The notes beneath the pieces are model-generated. The model was not told the origin of the DNA and made no database searches. It was given only the letters and a program-made list of their open reading frames with translations. From positions 186,001-250,000 of the forward strand of contig JADJMV010000004.1 in assembly GCA_016709445.1 (NCBI GenBank): DNA of 64,000 nucleotides, given 5' to 3'. The DNA is from Phycisphaerales bacterium (lineage in GTDB: Bacteria; Planctomycetota; Phycisphaerae; Phycisphaerales; UBA1924). Both the position numbers and the translations under genes were made by a program. How positions within the stretch are numbered: position 1 is the first letter of the stretch; each line of letters starts with the position of its first letter. Positions 21,259-30,064 of this stretch are shown one piece after another.

Positions 21259-23549
21259 CTACAAGCTCAGCAGCACCACGGCCGCCACAAGCACCGCCAC
21301 ACCACCCGCCATCCCCACCGCGTACCCGTGCAACTGGCCGTTCTGCCAGGGGCGCACCCGCGAGCCGATGATCCGCGGCGTCGCGCCCGCGAGGTTCACC
21401 AAGCCATCGACGAGCAGCCGATCGATCGTGTGGAACACGTGCGACAGCACGCGCAGCGGGAGCACGATCACCGCGTTGTAGAATTCATCCACGTACCACT
21501 TGTGTTGCGCCCACTTGGGGATCGGCCCCAGAGCGGGCACCAATGCATCGGCCTTGCTCGTGGCCGCGGTGGTGCGGCCCATGTAGTGCAGATAGAACGC
21601 GGCCGCGATGCCCAGCAGCCCCACGACCGAGGAGACGTAGTACATGACCTCGTGCGGGTTCTGGCCCAGGAACATCCCGTGGGCCGCGTGCTCCCCGGCC
21701 TCGGCGCCCTCGTGGGCGGGAGCCGCCTCGAGGAACGCCGCCGCGCCCGTGTAGTTCGCGCTCGAGCCGTGCACCATGTGCCCGACCCAGCCGTGCTCGT
21801 CGGTGTTGAGGAACGCGGTTCCTGCTGCGGCGAGGCACGCCACCGCCAGCGTCGCGAGCACGAGATTGATCGCCCAACCCGGCGCGTGCGGATGGAAGTG
21901 GGCCGCCTCTTCGCGACCGTGCTCGCCATGCCCAGCATGGCCATGGTCGCCGTGCCCGTGGTCGCCGTGCCCATGGTCGCCGTGCCCGTGGTCGTCGTGG
22001 GCGTGCACCTCGTCCCCGGGCTCGAAGTACTTCGGCCCGATGAACACGCGGAAGAAGACCCGGAACGTGTAGTACGCGGTCAGGCCCGCCGTGATCAGAA
22101 GGATCCACCCGATCCACTGGTAGCCCGGCCCGAGCTGGACAAAGCTCTCCGCGATGATCTGGTCCTTGCTGAAGAAGCCGGCGCTGAACGGGAAGCCGGC
22201 GAGGTTCAGGCAACCGACCAGCATCGCGATGCCGACGATGCCCCAGCCCTTCATGAACGCGACGCCGCTGAGCTTGCGCAGGTCCAGCTGGCCGGCAAAG
22301 CCATGCATGACCGCGCGCAGCAGAGGAAGAGCGTCGCCTTGAAGAACGCATGGGTAAACACATGGAAGGCCGCTCCCGAGCTCGAGAGCACCGCCAGGCC
22401 GCAGAACATGTAGCCGAGCTGCGACACGGTCGAATAGGCCATGATCCGCTTGATGTCGAACTGGGCCATCCCGATCGTCGCGCTCAGCAGCGCCGTGATC
22501 GCCCCGATCCAGGCCACGATCGGCAGCGCGTACTCGCTGACCAGAAACAGGGGATAGGTCCGGGCGATCAGGTAGACGCCCGCCGTCACCATCGTCGCCG
22601 CGTGGATCAGCGCGCTGACCGGCGTCGGGCCCTCCATCGCGTCGGGCAGCCAGACGTACAGCGGGAACTGGGCGCTCTTGCCAAACGCCCCCACCATCAG
22701 CAGTGCAGGGATCAGCCCCACCGCCACCGGCACCTCCGCCGCGTGCCCGCTCTTCACCAGGTCCACGTAGGGCTGCACCAAGGGCCAGAGCTCGGGGTAC
22801 CGAAGCGTCCCGAACTTCACGAACGTCAGGAACATCCCCATCAGCAGGCCGAAGTCACCGATGCGGTTGACGATGAACGCCTTCTTCGCCGCCGCGACCG
22901 CCGAGGGCTTCTTGTAGAAGTAGCCGATCAGGAGGTAGGAGCAGAAGCCCACGCCCTCCCAGCCGAGGAACGTCACCAGCATGTTCTCGCCCATCACGAG
23001 GCAGGCCATGCTGAAGACGAACAGGCAGAACCCGACATAGAACCGGCAGTAGCTCGTCCCCAGGTCGTGGCTCATGTACTCACTGGCGTAGAGCCCGATG
23101 AGCGAGGCGAGCCCCGTCACAAACAGCATCCACAGGCACGTCAGGCTGTCGATGTAGAACGCAAAGTCCGCGTGGAACGTCTGCCCCGGGCGCGAACCCC
23201 AGGAGAGATGGATCCACTCGAACGCCTTCGTGACGAACACCGCTCCCGGCCCCATGCCCTGGAGTTTCAGGAACATCGCAACCGTGAGCCCGAAGCTCGT
23301 CGCGATGCACCCGACGCTCAGCCAGGCCGGCAGCTTGCTCCGCACGCCGAAGATCGCGCACAGCGCCGCGAGCACCACCCCCACCATCGCCATCCCCGGG
23401 ACCATCGCGACCCACCAGGGTCCGGCGACCGTCGCCGCCATCGCGTGCGCAGCCCCCGCCGCGTGGCCGCCCTGCTCGGCGACCTCGCCGCCGTGCTGAG
23501 CCACCGTCGCCGCCAGCACGCCCAGAATGTCAGTCGCACGTTCGATCAC
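21259..23549 (-). CDS. nuoL: NADH-quinone oxidoreductase subunit L (one apparent frameshift)
   Basis: About 763 residues once one missing base near 22,325 is allowed for. The N-terminal part (to about 22,330) has the proton-antiporter core: YMSHDLGTSYCRFYVGF, LVTFLGWEGVGFCSYLLIGY, the LPDAMEGPTPVSALIHAATM motif and HVFTHAFFKATLFLC. The frame then shifts and the protein continues as HGFAGQLDLRKLSGVAFMKG and the long lateral helix region to 21,259. The break falls inside the conserved HAFFKA-LLFL helix, so a real protein of this kind would be non-functional; a sequencing deletion is more likely. A His-rich loop of repeated HGHGD units is coded at about 21,925-22,012. GTG start, 51 bases after nuoK. 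Confidence 0.9.
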
Positions 23550-23600
23550 ACGTAGCCCCGTTCCGCGAGGTGCCTTCTCGCCCCGACGACCCCGGTCGCC

Positions 23601-23966
23601 CTAGCCCTGCATCTCCCGCCACTCCTCACCGCTCAACGAGTCCTTCCGGCGGAACAGCAGCACGACCAAGGCCAGCGCCAGCGCCGCCTCGGCCGCCGCC
23701 ACCGTCAGCACGAAGATCACGAACGTCTGCCCGGTCTGCTCCAGGTGGAACCGGCTGAACGCGATCAACGCCAGGCCGGCCGCCTGGAACATCAACTCCG
23801 TGCACAGGAACATCACGATCAGGTTCCGGCGGGTCAGAAAGCCCACCAGGCCGATCACGAAGAGCACGGCCGAGAGAAACAGGTAGTGGGCGAGCGTCGC
23901 CTGGCCCATGGGCTCCGGAAAGCCAGCCTGCGCCAGCGTGCTCGCCGCCATCGAAAGAGCGATCAC
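23601..23966 (-). CDS. nuoK: NADH-quinone oxidoreductase subunit K
   Basis: A 121-residue, three-helix subunit of the membrane arm of complex I. The family signatures are clear: GFLTRRNLIVMFLCTELMFQ (helix 2 with its conserved glutamate) and FVIFVLTVAAAEAALALALV (helix 3, second conserved glutamate). The N-terminal residues before the first helix are longer than in short NuoK homologues. The GTG start overlaps the nuoJ stop by four bases, so it is translationally coupled to nuoJ. Confidence 0.95.
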   Translation of the reverse strand: MIALSMAASTLAQAGFPEPMGQATLAHYLFLSAVLFVIGLVGFLTRRNLIVMFLCTELMFQAAGLALIAFSRFHLEQTGQTFVIFVLTVAAAEAALALALVVLLFRRKDSLSGEEWREMQG

Positions 23967-24916
23967 GGGCGGACCTCCTTCTCCGAGAACACGCCCCCCG
24001 CGGCCGCGAGAGCCTGAGCCTGCCGCATCTTCGCCTCTTCCTCAAATTCGACCTGCTTGCGACTCAGGACCGTCGCACCCAGCATCGCCATCAGCAGGAT
24101 CACACCAGCGATCTCGATCGATCCCGGATGATCGTTGAGCAGGTCGAACCCGATGCTCTCCACGTTCTTGATCGAAAGCTCGGCCGGGAGCGGGATCTCC
24201 CGAGATCCATCGAGGCCCGTGAGCGTCACCATGCCCCGCTCCGGGCTCACCGCCGTCACGGTCTCACTCTCGCCCAATTCACCCGAGCGGAACAGGGACT
24301 CCCGCACCCGCTCGTTCGAAATCTTGCGGGGCATCTGCGCGAGCAGCGCATCCGGGTTGGGCCGCGCCGGAGACTCCATCCCCGCGGCCCCACGGAAAAA
24401 CATCGTTGTCAGCGCCGCCAGCAGCACAAACCCCGCGACGGCCGCGACCATCGGCGACCGGCTCTCGACGTCGTAGTCGGCCAGCACGTCGATGTCCTGC
24501 TCGGTGGGAGCCTGTGTCGCGAGCATAATCACGAAGAGGTAGGTAATCAGGATGGCGCCGGCATAGATGATCACGAGCGCGAAGGCCATGAACTCGGCGC
24601 TGAGCAGCAGGTAAAGCCCGCAGCTCGAGAGGATCGTCATGATAAAGAAGAGCGCCGCATAGACCGGACGCGGATGCGTGATGACCCGCAGCGCGCTCCC
24701 GGCCGCGATGAGCCCGAAGATGTAGAAATTGTAATTGGGCAGCTGGTCGGGGTGCTTGAGCCCCAGCCCGAGCAGCACCAGACCGATGCCCGCCGCCCCG
24801 ACGACCGCCCCGATCGCCTGCGGGTTCACCCGCCGGCGGGGCAACGCCACGCAGAGCCCGATCCCGCCGACGGCGAGACCCAGGTAGAGCAGAAACGGAT
24901 TGATCAGCTGATCCAA
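23963..24916 (-). CDS. nuoJ: NADH-quinone oxidoreductase subunit J
   Basis: About 317 residues, longer than the ~170-200 typical of NuoJ. Five membrane helices are visible (for example YAALFFIMTILSSCGLYLLL and FMAFALVIIYAGAILITYLF with the family YAGA motif). A soluble loop of about 90 residues sits between helices 4 and 5, and a helical Glu/Ala-rich tail ends the protein. The last helix (IAGVILLMAMLGATVL) is typical. The start is uncertain: an in-frame ATG at 25012 would add 32 unconvincing polar residues, so I prefer the TTG at 24916. First gene of nuoJKLMN here; nuoA-I are not adjacent. Its promoter should lie between 24,917 and 25,155. Confidence 0.9.
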   Translation of the reverse strand: MDQLINPFLLYLGLAVGGIGLCVALPRRRVNPQAIGAVVGAAGIGLVLLGLGLKHPDQLPNYNFYIFGLIAAGSALRVITHPRPVYAALFFIMTILSSCGLYLLLSAEFMAFALVIIYAGAILITYLFVIMLATQAPTEQDIDVLADYDVESRSPMVAAVAGFVLLAALTTMFFRGAAGMESPARPNPDALLAQMPRKISNERVRESLFRSGELGESETVTAVSPERGMVTLTGLDGSREIPLPAELSIKNVESIGFDLLNDHPGSIEIAGVILLMAMLGATVLSRKQVEFEEEAKMRQAQALAAAGGVFSEKEVRP

Positions 24917-25155
24917 GACCCGCCCCGATCCACTGTGGTCGGCGCGCCTGCCCGACCCGTTGTGCGACACCCCGACGCGGGCCTCACTCGCCCACCACGG
25001 GCCGGGGCTCACAGGATAGAGCAGCCACTAGCTTGCTTCCACAAGCCCGCCCCGCGCCCTTTGCACCCACGCCACTCCAAACCCGGTGCCTCCACCGTCC
25101 CCGCATCCCGAACCTCCAGCGCGTCCCCGAGCCCCGCCCGATGTACCATCGCCCC

Positions 25156-25815
25156 ATGGACGCCCGCGCGCCGTCTTCCAACAGACCAAAGTGGTTGCCC
25201 AACGCCCTCGTCTGGGTCCGGCTCGCCCTCGCCGCCCTCTTCGTGGCGATGCTCTCGCTCGACCCCCTCGCCGATCCCGCCCGTCTGCTCATCGCCGCGG
25301 CGATATTCATCCTCGCGGCCCTCACCGACATGCTGGACGGCCGCCTCGCCCGCGCGTGGGACGCCGTCACCCGCTTCGGGCGCGTCATGGATCCCTTCGC
25401 CGACAAGATCCTGGTCCTCGGAGCCTTCATTTGTCTGGCCGGCCCCGCCTTCGCTGTCCACAACCACCCCGAACTGCCCCGCTACCAGGCTTCCGGGGTC
25501 TACCCCTGGATGGCCATCCTGATCCTGGGCCGCGAACTCCTCGTCACCAGCCTCCGCGGCCTCGTCGAGGGGGAGGGCGGTGACTTCTCCGCCATCCCGA
25601 TCGGGAAGGCCAAGATGGTCGCCCAGTCCGTCGCGATCCCCCTCATCCTGCTCCTCCTCGCCCTCGCCGACTGGGATCTCCACCAGCCCGCGCGGTGGGC
25701 CATCGACCTCACCGCGTGGGCGACCCTGCTCATCACCCTTGCCAGTGGAATCCCATACGTCCAACGCGCCTTCGCTCGGAAACAGGGAAAGCCCCAGGAG
25801 TCACCCTCCCGATGA
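25156..25815 (+). CDS. pgsA: CDP-diacylglycerol--glycerol-3-phosphate 3-phosphatidyltransferase
   Basis: A 219-residue inner-membrane enzyme that makes phosphatidylglycerophosphate from CDP-diacylglycerol and glycerol-3-phosphate. The complete CDP-alcohol phosphotransferase motif D-x2-D-G-x2-A-R-x8-G-x3-D-x3-D is present (Asp58, Asp61, Gly62, Ala65, Arg66, Gly75, Asp79, Asp83). Four to six membrane helices surround it. The ATG at 25156 gives a normal-length protein; the upstream in-frame extension is not protein-like. Its stop overlaps the pgpA start (ATGA), so the enzymes for two successive steps of phosphatidylglycerol synthesis are coupled. It is divergent from nuoJ. Confidence 0.95.
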   Translation: MDARAPSSNRPKWLPNALVWVRLALAALFVAMLSLDPLADPARLLIAAAIFILAALTDMLDGRLARAWDAVTRFGRVMDPFADKILVLGAFICLAGPAFAVHNHPELPRYQASGVYPWMAILILGRELLVTSLRGLVEGEGGDFSAIPIGKAKMVAQSVAIPLILLLLALADWDLHQPARWAIDLTAWATLLITLASGIPYVQRAFARKQGKPQESPSR

Positions 25816-26327
25816 ACCGGCCCCTCGCCCCCCTCGCCTCCAACCTCGTCACCACCTTTGCCCTCGGCATGCGCCGCCCCGCCAGCGGCACCTGGGGTTC
25901 GCTCCCGCCGGTGGCGCTCGCCGCCCTCATGCTCCTCGCGGGTTGGCCCGCGGAGAGCCTCACCTTCGGGCTCGTAATGGCCGCGATCGTCGGCCTCTTC
26001 GGCGGCGCATGCGTGCGCTTCGGCGACGAGGCCGGGGCCGCCTTCGGCAAGTCCGACCCTTCCCAGGTCGTCGCCGATGAGACCGCCGGCATGGCCCTCG
26101 TCCTCGCCTTCCTCCCTGCCGGCACCACCGCCACCCCAACCCTCGCGATCTTTACCCTGCTCTTCGCCTTCGTCGCCTTCCGCGTCTTCGACATCTTCAA
26201 GCCCTACCCGGCGTACCAACTCCAGAACATGCCCGCAGGTTGGGGCATCCTCCTCGACGACATCGCGGCCGCGATCTACACGATCCTCGTGATGTACCTC
26301 GCCGCCATCGTGCTCCCGATCACCTGA
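25812..26327 (+). CDS. pgpA: Phosphatidylglycerophosphatase A
   Basis: A 171-residue membrane phosphatase that converts phosphatidylglycerophosphate to phosphatidylglycerol, the step after PgsA. Motifs of the PgpA family are visible: ASGTWGSLPPVALA near the N-terminus, the acidic DPSQVVADETAG, FRVFDIFKPYPA, and the C-terminal GILLDDIAAAIY (the usual DDxxAG has an extra Ala in place of Gly). Four membrane helices. Start overlaps the pgsA stop by four bases. It converges with the peptidase gene across a large palindrome. Confidence 0.95.
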   Translation: MNRPLAPLASNLVTTFALGMRRPASGTWGSLPPVALAALMLLAGWPAESLTFGLVMAAIVGLFGGACVRFGDEAGAAFGKSDPSQVVADETAGMALVLAFLPAGTTATPTLAIFTLLFAFVAFRVFDIFKPYPAYQLQNMPAGWGILLDDIAAAIYTILVMYLAAIVLPIT

Positions 26328-26345
26328 CCGAAGCCCGCCCGATCG

Positions 26346-26509
26346 CACCGCCGAGACCGCAGAGTTTCGCTGAGGCAGGACAGAGGCGGCCCACCACGGA
26401 GAACGCGGAGTTTCACGGAGTTGATCAGAGAATTGACCCCTCCGTGAAACTCCGCGTTCTCCGTGTTTCATCAAGCTTGTCCCCGCGAAACTCTGCGCCC
26501 TCAGCGGTG
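26346..26509. repeat. Nested palindrome between convergent genes
   Basis: A perfect 26-bp inverted repeat (26395-26420 with 26440-26465, 19-base loop) made of CACGGAG/GCGGAG-type units lies inside a second, imperfect inverted repeat (26346-26371 with 26484-26509, about 22 of 26 positions paired). The whole can fold into a roughly 160-base cruciform or RNA hairpin. It fills the gap between pgpA and the peptidase gene, so it could end transcription from both sides. It also looks like a dispersed intergenic repeat family. No coding sequence here. Confidence 0.8.
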
Positions 26510-26531
26510 AAACAGGACCCGCGGGCTTCGC

Positions 26532-28568
26532 TCAGCGCTTCCACTCGTTGTTCGAGCGATCCTCATCCGGCAGGATCTGCTCCGGGTCCACGGTCACACG
26601 GACAACTTTCTTCCCCGCCGGGTCCCACCCCGCCGTCCACGCGTTCGTTGTGGCCCAGATCTCGACCGGCAGCCTTCGAGTCTCGACCGAACCGTCGTCG
26701 TACTCGACCTCCAGCGTCACGGGCATCACCATCTCCAGCCGGTTCTCGAGATCGGCGTACACCCACGACCCGTCGTCCTTGCTCTCCACATTGACAACCG
26801 CCTGGTCAAGCGTGGCGGTCGAGTAGAACCACCCGCGCCAGAACCACGACAGGTCCATGCCCGCCACGTCCTCGATCGTGCGGAAGAAGTCGCTCGGCTG
26901 CGGGTGCTTGAACGCCCAGCGGTCGATGTACTCGCGGAACGCCCGGTCGAACCGCTCGTGCCCGAGCACGTTCTCACGCAGTTGCCACAGCGCATCGGCC
27001 GGCTTGCCGTAGCCGAGATAGCCCAGCCGCCCCCGCCAGATGTTGTCGGGATACGACATCATGGGCTGCTGGTTGTTCTGCGACTGGTTGTTGAGGAAGT
27101 CCCCGGCCGAGCCGCGCGCGTCATCCGGCGAACTGCCGAAGAAATCACGCTTCGTGTAGATGTTCAGGAACGTGTTGAAGCCCTCGTCCATCCACGCATA
27201 CCGCCGCTCGTCGCTGTTGACCAGCATCGGGAACCAGTTGTGCCCGAACTCGTGGTCGGTCACCCCATACAGCCCCTCGCGGCTGTGCCGCCCGCCGCAG
27301 AACACGATCCCCGGATACTCCATGCCCCCGACCCGGCCGTTCACGTTCACCGCCTGGGGGTACGGGTAGGCGTGCCACTGCTTCGAGTTGAACCCGATCG
27401 CGTGCCGCGCCATCTGCACGGCCTCCTTCCAGGTCTCCTGCCCCTCCTTGGGATAGACCGCTTCCACCAGCACCCGGTCGTTCGGCGCCAGGGGCGAGCC
27501 CTCGACCGTCAGCCCGGCCGCGTCCCAGATGAACGCCGCGCTCGACGCCCACGCAAACGTCCGCACGTCCCTGGCCGCGAAGTGCCACGTCAGCGGCCCC
27601 TCGCCCGCCGGCCAACTGGACGACTGCCCCACCTCCTCGGCCGTGCGCACCGTCACCGTCTCATCGCCCGCCAACGCCCTGTCCAGCCGTTCCGACTCCG
27701 CCTGCGTCAACACCTCGCCCGGGTTCTTGAGCACACCAGAGGAGACCACCACATGCGAGCGCGGCGAGGTGATCCGCACGTCGTAGTCGCCGTAGTCGGT
27801 GTAGAACTCGCCCTGGCCGAGATACCCCATCGTGTTCCAACCGTCCACATCGTCATACACCGCCACCGCCGGGAACCACTGCGCGATCTCGAAGATCGTC
27901 CCCTGATCCACGTCCTCCATCGCCATCCGGTCGGCGCCGAAGGGCGGGATGTTGAACGTCCAACCGATCTCGAACGTGTACGTCGCACCCGGCGCGATCG
28001 GCGCCGGCAGATCGAGCCGCCCCATCGCGTCGTACACGTACAGCTCAAGATCCTTCCCACCCGAGCGCACATAGTCGATGTCGAACCCGCCGTGGAACCC
28101 CTCGCGATAGCCGAACCGCGAGCCCGGCTCCTTGGTCAGGGCCCCGTTCGAGTCGGCGCGGAACAGGTTCTGCTCGAGGTGCAGCCACATGTAGTCGAGC
28201 GCGTCCGGCGAGTTATTGTGGTAGGTCACCGTCGCCGTCGCGCTCACCGAGCGTTCCGCCTCGTGCAGCACCGCGTCGATCTTGTAGTCGACGCGCTGCT
28301 CCCAGTAGTCGGGACCCGGCGCCCCCGAACCCGTCCGCGTGCGGTCCGGGTCGGGCCAATCCAGCGGCGCGAAGATGTTCGTCCCGTGGAACCCGTACGG
28401 GTCGCGGAACCCCGAGTCCGAGGTCGGACCCGCCAACGCGTCACGCGAGACCGCGGCCCGCGGGGCGCCTCCGGCCTTCGACGCCTCCTGCGGCTGACTC
28501 GCACACCCCACCAGCACCGAGGCGAGGACGACGGCGGCAACCAATTCACGCACAGCGGATACGCGCAT
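26532..28568 (-). CDS. M1-family zinc metallopeptidase, lipoprotein
   Basis: A 678-residue exported aminopeptidase-like protein. The start at 28568 gives a lipoprotein signal peptide ending in the lipobox LVGC; the upstream in-frame ATG would bury it. The M1 catalytic domain shows GRVGGMEYPGIVF (counterpart of GAMEN) and the zinc site HEFGH at about residues 434-438, followed by the third ligand in the WMDEGFNTF helix about 19 residues later. A C-terminal helical region and beta domain follow. It should cleave N-terminal residues from peptides in the periplasm or at the outer membrane. Not in an operon with neighbours; convergent with pgpA. Confidence 0.92.
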   Translation of the reverse strand: MRVSAVRELVAAVVLASVLVGCASQPQEASKAGGAPRAAVSRDALAGPTSDSGFRDPYGFHGTNIFAPLDWPDPDRTRTGSGAPGPDYWEQRVDYKIDAVLHEAERSVSATATVTYHNNSPDALDYMWLHLEQNLFRADSNGALTKEPGSRFGYREGFHGGFDIDYVRSGGKDLELYVYDAMGRLDLPAPIAPGATYTFEIGWTFNIPPFGADRMAMEDVDQGTIFEIAQWFPAVAVYDDVDGWNTMGYLGQGEFYTDYGDYDVRITSPRSHVVVSSGVLKNPGEVLTQAESERLDRALAGDETVTVRTAEEVGQSSSWPAGEGPLTWHFAARDVRTFAWASSAAFIWDAAGLTVEGSPLAPNDRVLVEAVYPKEGQETWKEAVQMARHAIGFNSKQWHAYPYPQAVNVNGRVGGMEYPGIVFCGGRHSREGLYGVTDHEFGHNWFPMLVNSDERRYAWMDEGFNTFLNIYTKRDFFGSSPDDARGSAGDFLNNQSQNNQQPMMSYPDNIWRGRLGYLGYGKPADALWQLRENVLGHERFDRAFREYIDRWAFKHPQPSDFFRTIEDVAGMDLSWFWRGWFYSTATLDQAVVNVESKDDGSWVYADLENRLEMVMPVTLEVEYDDGSVETRRLPVEIWATTNAWTAGWDPAGKKVVRVTVDPEQILPDEDRSNNEWKR

Positions 28569-28705
28569 CAGCAAAGCTCCCGGGTCAGGCCGAGAGCCTA
28601 TCGCGATTGCTCCCCCAACGAAACAAGCCTCCGGGACGCACGCGTGATGAATTCGGACACAGGGCACCGATCATCCCGCGCTCGGGAGACCACCGGCCAC
28701 GCCAG

Positions 28706-29491
28706 TCACCGCCGCTGGATGATGCACAGCCCGCTCGGATCCGCATACGCCCGAGCCTGCCCGTGGCCCTCGGGCCCGAGCAGCGTCAGCGCCGGCGGTG
28801 CACCCGGGCGCGCGAGCCACTCGTCCAACGCGCGTCGCACGCCCCCCTCGCCGCTCCGGTCGTACTTCGCCGCCATCGGGCTCGCATCATGCAAGAAGAG
28901 CAGCCCCCCGGGCTCCAGCGCCGGGTACCACAGATCAAGCTCCGCGAGCGTGTGCCTGTACTGGTGGCTCGAGTCGATGATCACCGCCCCGGGCGCCCCG
29001 CCGAGATACTCCCGCGCCGCCCCGACACACCCCGGGTCCGCCGAGTCGGACGTATGGAGCCCCACGAACGCGCCCAGCCCCGCCCGGTCGAGCCAGCCCT
29101 GCGTGTACCCGGTCATCTTCGGCCGCAGATCGATCGAGAACAGCCCCCGCTCTGCCCCCATCCGGCGCAGCGCCCATCCGATCAGGAGCGAGGAGTAGCC
29201 CGCGAAGTGCCCGAGCTGCACCAGCCGCCGGATGCCGGACCCGTGCACCATCCCCAGCACGAGCGACGCCATCGGCACCGCCATCTCGCCGGCGTGCCCG
29301 TCGCGCTCGGTCGCCGCGTACCAGTCCAGCAGCAGCGACCGCTCGTCCGGCGAGAGCACGCGATACATGTCGGGCTCGTAACCCCGCCCCTCGTTCGCGT
29401 GCCACCAATACCGCGCATGCGTCCGCCCCCGCAGCACCGCGGCCAGGCCCGCATTGTCACCGCCACAACTGTTCGTTTCCTGCTCGTGCAC
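28706..29491 (-). CDS. Class I SAM-dependent methyltransferase
   Basis: A 261-residue soluble protein of the Methyltransf_24 / class I type. The glycine-rich SAM-binding region reads VQLGHFAGYSSLLIGWAL (about residues 92-109), followed by an acidic strand end in LFSIDLRP. The later strands and catalytic Asp region are AVIIDSSHQYRHTLAELDLW and LEPGGLLFLHDAS. Family members methylate sugars, phenolics or small metabolites; the substrate cannot be read. Separate gene, 137 bases upstream of the peptidase start on the same strand. Confidence 0.8.
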   Translation of the reverse strand: MHEQETNSCGGDNAGLAAVLRGRTHARYWWHANEGRGYEPDMYRVLSPDERSLLLDWYAATERDGHAGEMAVPMASLVLGMVHGSGIRRLVQLGHFAGYSSLLIGWALRRMGAERGLFSIDLRPKMTGYTQGWLDRAGLGAFVGLHTSDSADPGCVGAAREYLGGAPGAVIIDSSHQYRHTLAELDLWYPALEPGGLLFLHDASPMAAKYDRSGEGGVRRALDEWLARPGAPPALTLLGPEGHGQARAYADPSGLCIIQRR

Positions 29492-29553
29492 GGGCCAAGC
29501 GTAGCTCTCAGGCCCCGCCGAAACCGGCCGTGCAAACCGCCAATAATGCTCCG

Positions 29554-29862
29554 ATGCCCTGCCTCGTCGCCTCCATCGCCTTCTTCTTCCCCCGCCTGGC
29601 GATCATCCTGCTCGTCATCTTCAGCGACTACATCGGCCGGGCCTGCACCACCACCCTCTGGCCCCTGCTCGGCTTCTTCTTCATGCCCTGCACCACCCTC
29701 GCCTACGCCTACGCCAAGAACGCCCACGGCTCCGTCGATGGCCTCTACCTGGCCATCCTCGTCGTGGCCGTACTCTTCGACCTCGGCGTCATGGGCAGCG
29801 GCAGCCACTCCGCCCGCCGCGCCCGCAAGGTCCGCCGCGCCCGAACCGAACGCGCACGCTAA
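29554..29862 (+). CDS. Small membrane protein of unknown function
   Basis: A 102-residue protein with about three membrane helices: ASIAFFFPRLAIILLVIF, LWPLLGFFFMPCTTLAYAYA and LYLAILVVAVLFDLGVMG. A short basic tail (ARRARKVRRARTERAR) is probably cytoplasmic. The ATG at 29554 avoids a polar N-terminal extension. The pattern matches small conserved membrane proteins seen in high-GC bacteria; no function is assigned. Its stop is followed at once by an octamer repeat array. Confidence 0.7.
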   Translation: MPCLVASIAFFFPRLAIILLVIFSDYIGRACTTTLWPLLGFFFMPCTTLAYAYAKNAHGSVDGLYLAILVVAVLFDLGVMGSGSHSARRARKVRRARTERAR

Positions 29863-29872
29863 CCCGCCCCCC

Positions 29873-29942
29873 CCCTTTGTCCCTTTGTCCCTCTGTCCCT
29901 CTGTCCCCCACTTCGTCTCTTCGTCTCTTCGTCTCTCACTCT
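29873..29942. repeat. Octamer tandem repeat array (CCCTYTGT / CTTCGTCT)
   Basis: Four copies of the 8-base unit CCCTYTGT (29873-29904) are followed by three copies of CTTCGTCT and one degenerate unit (29911-29942). All eight-base units are pyrimidine-rich on the plus strand. The array begins ten bases after the stop of the small membrane protein. A second array with the related unit CTYCGTCT lies at 51434-51505, also just after a small membrane-protein gene. Confidence 0.85.
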
Positions 29943-29970
29943 CTCAGTCGCCCTCGCGCTCAACTCCAGC

Positions 29971-30017
29971 TCCGTCATCGCGTGACGCTGCACCTGCCGG
30001 CACGCGTCGTCCATCGG
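29971..30017 (-). repeat. 47-bp scrap of the comM 3' region (direct repeat)
   Basis: These 47 bases match 33162-33208 inside comM at 46 positions, in the same orientation. They encode the ComM-like peptide MDDACRQVQRHAMTEL on the minus strand but belong to no complete gene. Similarity fades on both sides. The two copies bracket the first four-gene module, like the ends of an inserted or duplicated segment. Confidence 0.85.
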
Positions 30018-30064
30018 GGTCGAGCCATCGGGCTCCCGATGACACTCAGGCGCAAGTTCGGCCC

